Source: JADLFV01 sp964471555
GTDB lineage: Bacteria > Planctomycetota > Phycisphaerae > Phycisphaerales > Phycisphaeraceae
Direction of reading: 5' to 3'
DNA: 7,733 nucleotides
Assembly: GCA_964471555.1 (NCBI GenBank)
Contig: CAYYGM010000175.1
Location: 1 to 7,733 of the forward strand
Shown here piece by piece: positions 5,886 to 7,733 of the stretch. Every line of letters starts with the position of its first letter. Positions within the stretch are counted from its first letter, which is position 1. The notes under the pieces were generated by a model. The model saw only the letters and a program-made list of their open reading frames with translations. It made no database searches and had not been told where the DNA came from. Made by a program: the position numbers and the translations under genes.

Positions 5886-6530
5886 GTGCGCCGCCACCTG
5901 CCCAACATCCTCACCGTCCTGCGCCTGGTTCTGGCGGTGATCTTCTTTGTCGTGCTCAATCAATATCGCTTCTCTCCAATTTCGAATTTCGAATTTCAAA
6001 TTTCGAATTTGAACTGCATCCTCATCGCCTCCATCGTCCTGTTCATTCTCGCCGCCATCACCGATCTGCTCGACGGGCACCTGGCCCGCAAGTGGAACGT
6101 CGAATCCGCCTTCGGCCGCATCATGGACCCGGTCTGCGACAAGGTGCTGGTGCTCGGCGCGTTCATCTACCTGGCCGGGCCGCGCATGATCGCTCACGAC
6201 GGCTCACTGGTCAGCGGCGTCTATCCCTGGATGGTCGTCGTCGTGCTCAGCCGCGAGTTGCTGGTCACCAGTGTCCGGGCCGCCATGGAAAGCAGCGGCC
6301 ACAAGTTCGGCGCCATGCGACTGGGCAAGTGGAAAATGATCTTGCAGTCCGTCGTCGTCCCCGTGGTGCTGGCCATCATCCTGCTCGATCCCACCGACCC
6401 CGACCACCGCTGGCTGGCCATCACCCGCGATGTGCTGGTCTATCTGACCATTCTCGTCACACTGCTCAGCGGTCTGCCCTACATGACCGCCGCCGCCCGC
6501 GCCATGCGCGGAAACCCGAATAAAGAATGA
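5886..6530 (+). CDS. pgsA: CDP-diacylglycerol--glycerol-3-phosphate 3-phosphatidyltransferase
   Basis: This inner-membrane enzyme makes phosphatidylglycerol phosphate from CDP-diacylglycerol and glycerol 3-phosphate, the first committed step to phosphatidylglycerol and cardiolipin. The 214 residues carry the full CDP-alcohol phosphatidyltransferase motif: D60-LL-D63-G, AR at 67-68, G77, D81 and D85, spaced as in the family. About six hydrophobic segments are visible, and the N-terminal HLPNILTVLRL is typical of PgsA. The GTG at 5886 fits that N-terminus; a GTG at 5835 would add 17 unconserved residues. Residues 32-43 (ISNFEFQISNLN) in the loop between segments 1 and 2 are encoded by an AT-rich repeat that is in frame. 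The stop codon lies in the edge of a second repeat. Other CDP-alcohol transferases share the motif, but the N-terminus favours PgsA. Confidence 0.9.
   Translation: MRRHLPNILTVLRLVLAVIFFVVLNQYRFSPISNFEFQISNLNCILIASIVLFILAAITDLLDGHLARKWNVESAFGRIMDPVCDKVLVLGAFIYLAGPRMIAHDGSLVSGVYPWMVVVVLSRELLVTSVRAAMESSGHKFGAMRLGKWKMILQSVVVPVVLAIILLDPTDPDHRWLAITRDVLVYLTILVTLLSGLPYMTAAARAMRGNPNKE
5978..6013. repeat. TTCGAATT-word repeat embedded in the pgsA reading frame
   Basis: The 36 bases are iterated AATTTCGAATTTCGAATTTC-type sequence, strikingly AT-rich within a GC-rich gene. The 16 bases at 5981-5996 (TTCGAATTTCGAATTT) recur exactly at 6619-6634 in the element after pgsA. The repeat contributes 36 bases, a multiple of three, and no stop codon in the pgsA frame. 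Confidence 0.8.
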
Positions 6531-6669
6531 TGAAATTCGAATGACGAATCCATGTCCGAATGACGAATGACGAAACCACGGAACATTTGTCATTTGCCAT
6601 TCGGGCATTCGTCATTGATTCGAATTTCGAATTTAGCGGCTGGAGCCGCTGTTGCGGCCGTCGTCATTC
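6525..6669. repeat. GAATGACGAA-word long hairpin element between convergent genes
   Basis: Two nested stems are visible. The outer one pairs GAAATTCGAATGACGAAT (6532-6549) with ATTCGTCATT-GAT-TCGAATTTC (6607-6628), interrupted by three extra bases. The inner one pairs 6555-6574 with 6586-6605, 20 bases each with 16 perfect pairs and one G-U, around an 11-nt loop. The TTCGAATTTCGAATTT at 6619-6634 is shared with the repeat inside pgsA. The ends are GAATGA (6525-6530) and its complement TCATTC (6664-6669), and each contains the TGA stop of the neighbouring gene. No transposase or ORF is present. Confidence 0.8.
6635..6650. terminator. Short GC-rich hairpin between convergent genes, possible terminator
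   Basis: AGCGGCT-GG-AGCCGCT is a perfect 7-bp inverted repeat; as RNA about 6 pairs would close a 4-nt loop. It lies between the converging pgsA and phosphatase genes and could help end transcription from either side, but no T-run follows on either strand, so it is not a classic intrinsic terminator. Confidence 0.3.
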
Positions 6670-7578
6670 GAGTTTCCCCTCAAACGCTTCCGTCACCGGC
6701 TTACCATCGCTGTCGGCCGGCACCGCGATCCCCAGGTACGCACAGGCCGTGGCGAACGTGTCATATGTCCGCACCACCAAGTCCGGATCGAGCGTCAGGT
6801 CGTGATTCTCCTTCACCCCCGGCCCGACGATGATCCACGGAATTATCAGCCCGCGCGGATCGCTGCCGTTGTGCTTCTTGGCCCAACCGCCGTGGTCGGC
6901 TGTCAGGATGATCAACGTCTGATCCAGCAGCCCCACTTGCTTCAGTGCCGCCAGGGCCTGGCCCAGACAGGCATCCGCATTTTCGATCGCCTTCAACTGC
7001 ACCGGCGAACCCCAGCCGTCGTGGTGACCCACCGTGTCCACCTCGGCAAAGTGCAGCAGCATCACCTGCGGCTGATGCTCCTTGATCATCTTCACCGCTT
7101 CCTCAGACGTGGTCACGTCGTCTTCCTTCGTTCCCTTCGGCACCACCAGCCAGTCCACCGTGTCCGGCTTGGCCAGTGTCTTGAACTTGTTCTTGCCCGA
7201 CACAATCGCGGTGCTGTACCCGGCCGCCTTGGCCAGCTCGAACAGCGTCGGCGTCTGCGGATATTCATAGGTGATGTCGTCCGGCCGCTGCGAGCTGTTC
7301 CACGTGATGCCGTGATCTTCGATCTCACGCCCGGTCATCATGCTCACGTGCGACGGCAAAGTCACGCCCATCGGCGTCGTCTCGGCCCACATGCTGTAGC
7401 TGCCTCGCGCGATCAGCGCCCGGGCATTGGGACAATCCGCCAGCAGCAGCAGGTCCGGCCGACAACCGTCGAAGCTCACCACCATCACCCGCTTGACCAG
7501 CCCTTCAGGCTCAGCCGCTTGTGCCACCACGCACAGCATCGCCGCCAGCACGCACACCAACCATTGCAAACGTTTCAT
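6664..7578 (-). CDS. Exported type I phosphodiesterase/nucleotide pyrophosphatase-like (alkaline phosphatase superfamily) protein
   Basis: A 304-residue secreted hydrolase of the alkaline phosphatase superfamily, expected to cleave phosphate mono- or diesters with two metal ions, probably zinc, in the periplasm. Residues 1-21 form a signal peptide (MKRLQWLV, then hydrophobic, VVAQA before AEPEG). SFDGCRP gives metal ligand Asp37, and GVTLPSHVSMMTG the likely nucleophile Thr73, as in the NPP family. EVDTVGHHD gives Asp181 and His185, TADHGG Asp228 and His229, and KKHNG His236, so the metal site looks complete. The ATG at 7578 is chosen because GAGGAG lies 7 nt upstream and the signal peptide begins there; an ATG at 7605 adds 9 residues without a site. 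The substrate cannot be told from sequence. It converges on pgsA, and its final LE-stop lies in the edge of the intervening repeat. Confidence 0.88.
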   Translation of the reverse strand: MKRLQWLVCVLAAMLCVVAQAAEPEGLVKRVMVVSFDGCRPDLLLLADCPNARALIARGSYSMWAETTPMGVTLPSHVSMMTGREIEDHGITWNSSQRPDDITYEYPQTPTLFELAKAAGYSTAIVSGKNKFKTLAKPDTVDWLVVPKGTKEDDVTTSEEAVKMIKEHQPQVMLLHFAEVDTVGHHDGWGSPVQLKAIENADACLGQALAALKQVGLLDQTLIILTADHGGWAKKHNGSDPRGLIIPWIIVGPGVKENHDLTLDPDLVVRTYDTFATACAYLGIAVPADSDGKPVTEAFEGKLE

Positions 7579-7585
7579 CCATGCA

Positions 7586-7591
7586 CTCCTC
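7586..7591 (-). promoter_or_regulatory. Ribosome binding site deciding the phosphatase start
   Basis: GAGGAG on the minus strand ends 7 nt before the ATG at 7578, supporting that start over the upstream in-frame ATG at 7605. Confidence 0.65.
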
Positions 7592-7617
7592 ATACAAAGC
7601 TTCACACGAACCTGAAG

Positions 7618-7623
7618 ATATTA
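7618..7623 (-). promoter_or_regulatory. Possible -10 box of the phosphatase gene
   Basis: TAATAT on the minus strand stands out in an otherwise GC-rich stretch about 40 nt before the ATG. No good -35 is visible at the usual spacing. Confidence 0.25.
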
Positions 7624-7680
7624 ACACAACCCCGCCCTGACCCGGCGAATTCACCGACATCTAAGAAAGCGTGTGAGATG

Positions 7681-7733
7681 CCACTAGCCATGAGCCACGA
7701 GGGTTGAGTCTGGGGCGTTGTCCCTGATGGCTC
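7681..7733. repeat. GAGCCAY-word repeat, probably cut by the window end
   Basis: TAGCCATGAGCCACGAG at 7685-7701 is a stutter of the 7-base word GAGCCAY, and the last bases of the window (TGATGGCTC, 7725-7733) carry the same word inverted. It resembles the other intergenic word repeats here but is short, and its right boundary is not visible. No gene is seen between 7606 and the window end. Confidence 0.4.

Noticed and set aside
6652..7707. 351-codon open frame antisense to the phosphatase gene
   Set aside because: Arg/His-rich shadow sequence without domains; the opposite strand has a signal peptide, ribosome binding site and a full metal-binding set.

Overview
The window is a GC-rich stretch of bacterial chromosome carrying six ordinary protein-coding genes. 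Small repeat elements built from stuttering short words sit in most of the gaps. The protein types, the very high load of such repeats and the gene style suggest an environmental bacterium, most likely Planctomycetota (Phycisphaerae-like). That is an inference; there is no rRNA or other marker here to prove it.

Layout. On the minus strand (127-3312) lies a two-gene operon, korA then korB, encoding a CoA-dependent 2-oxoglutarate (2-oxoacid):ferredoxin oxidoreductase of the two-subunit type known from Mycobacterium and Hydrogenobacter. A good sigma70-type promoter (TTGGCA-17-TAGAAT) reads into korA. A 96-bp inverted-repeat element sits between the two genes. On the plus strand follow mpg (3-methyladenine/alkyladenine DNA glycosylase, 3519-4148), a five-domain S1 RNA-binding protein resembling ribosomal protein S1 (4216-5787), and pgsA (CDP-diacylglycerol--glycerol-3-phosphate 3-phosphatidyltransferase, 5886-6530). 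A convergent minus-strand gene (6664-7578) encodes an exported phosphodiesterase/alkaline-phosphatase-superfamily hydrolase.

The genes do not form one pathway: they cover central carbon metabolism, base-excision repair, translation or RNA binding, phospholipid synthesis and a periplasmic hydrolase. mpg and pgsA have no Shine-Dalgarno sequence but carry TACACT 7-8 nt before the start codon, suggesting leaderless mRNAs. korA, korB and the phosphatase gene have good ribosome binding sites.

The unusual content is the repeats: 1-119, 1207-1315, 3411-3503, 5978-6013 (inside pgsA, in frame), 6525-6669 (between convergent genes, apparently supplying both stop codons) and 7681-7733. Each is built from a different short iterated word and most fold back on themselves. 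No transposase, CRISPR array, tRNA or rRNA was seen. No wholly new enzyme system is visible; the repeats are the best candidates for something poorly described.
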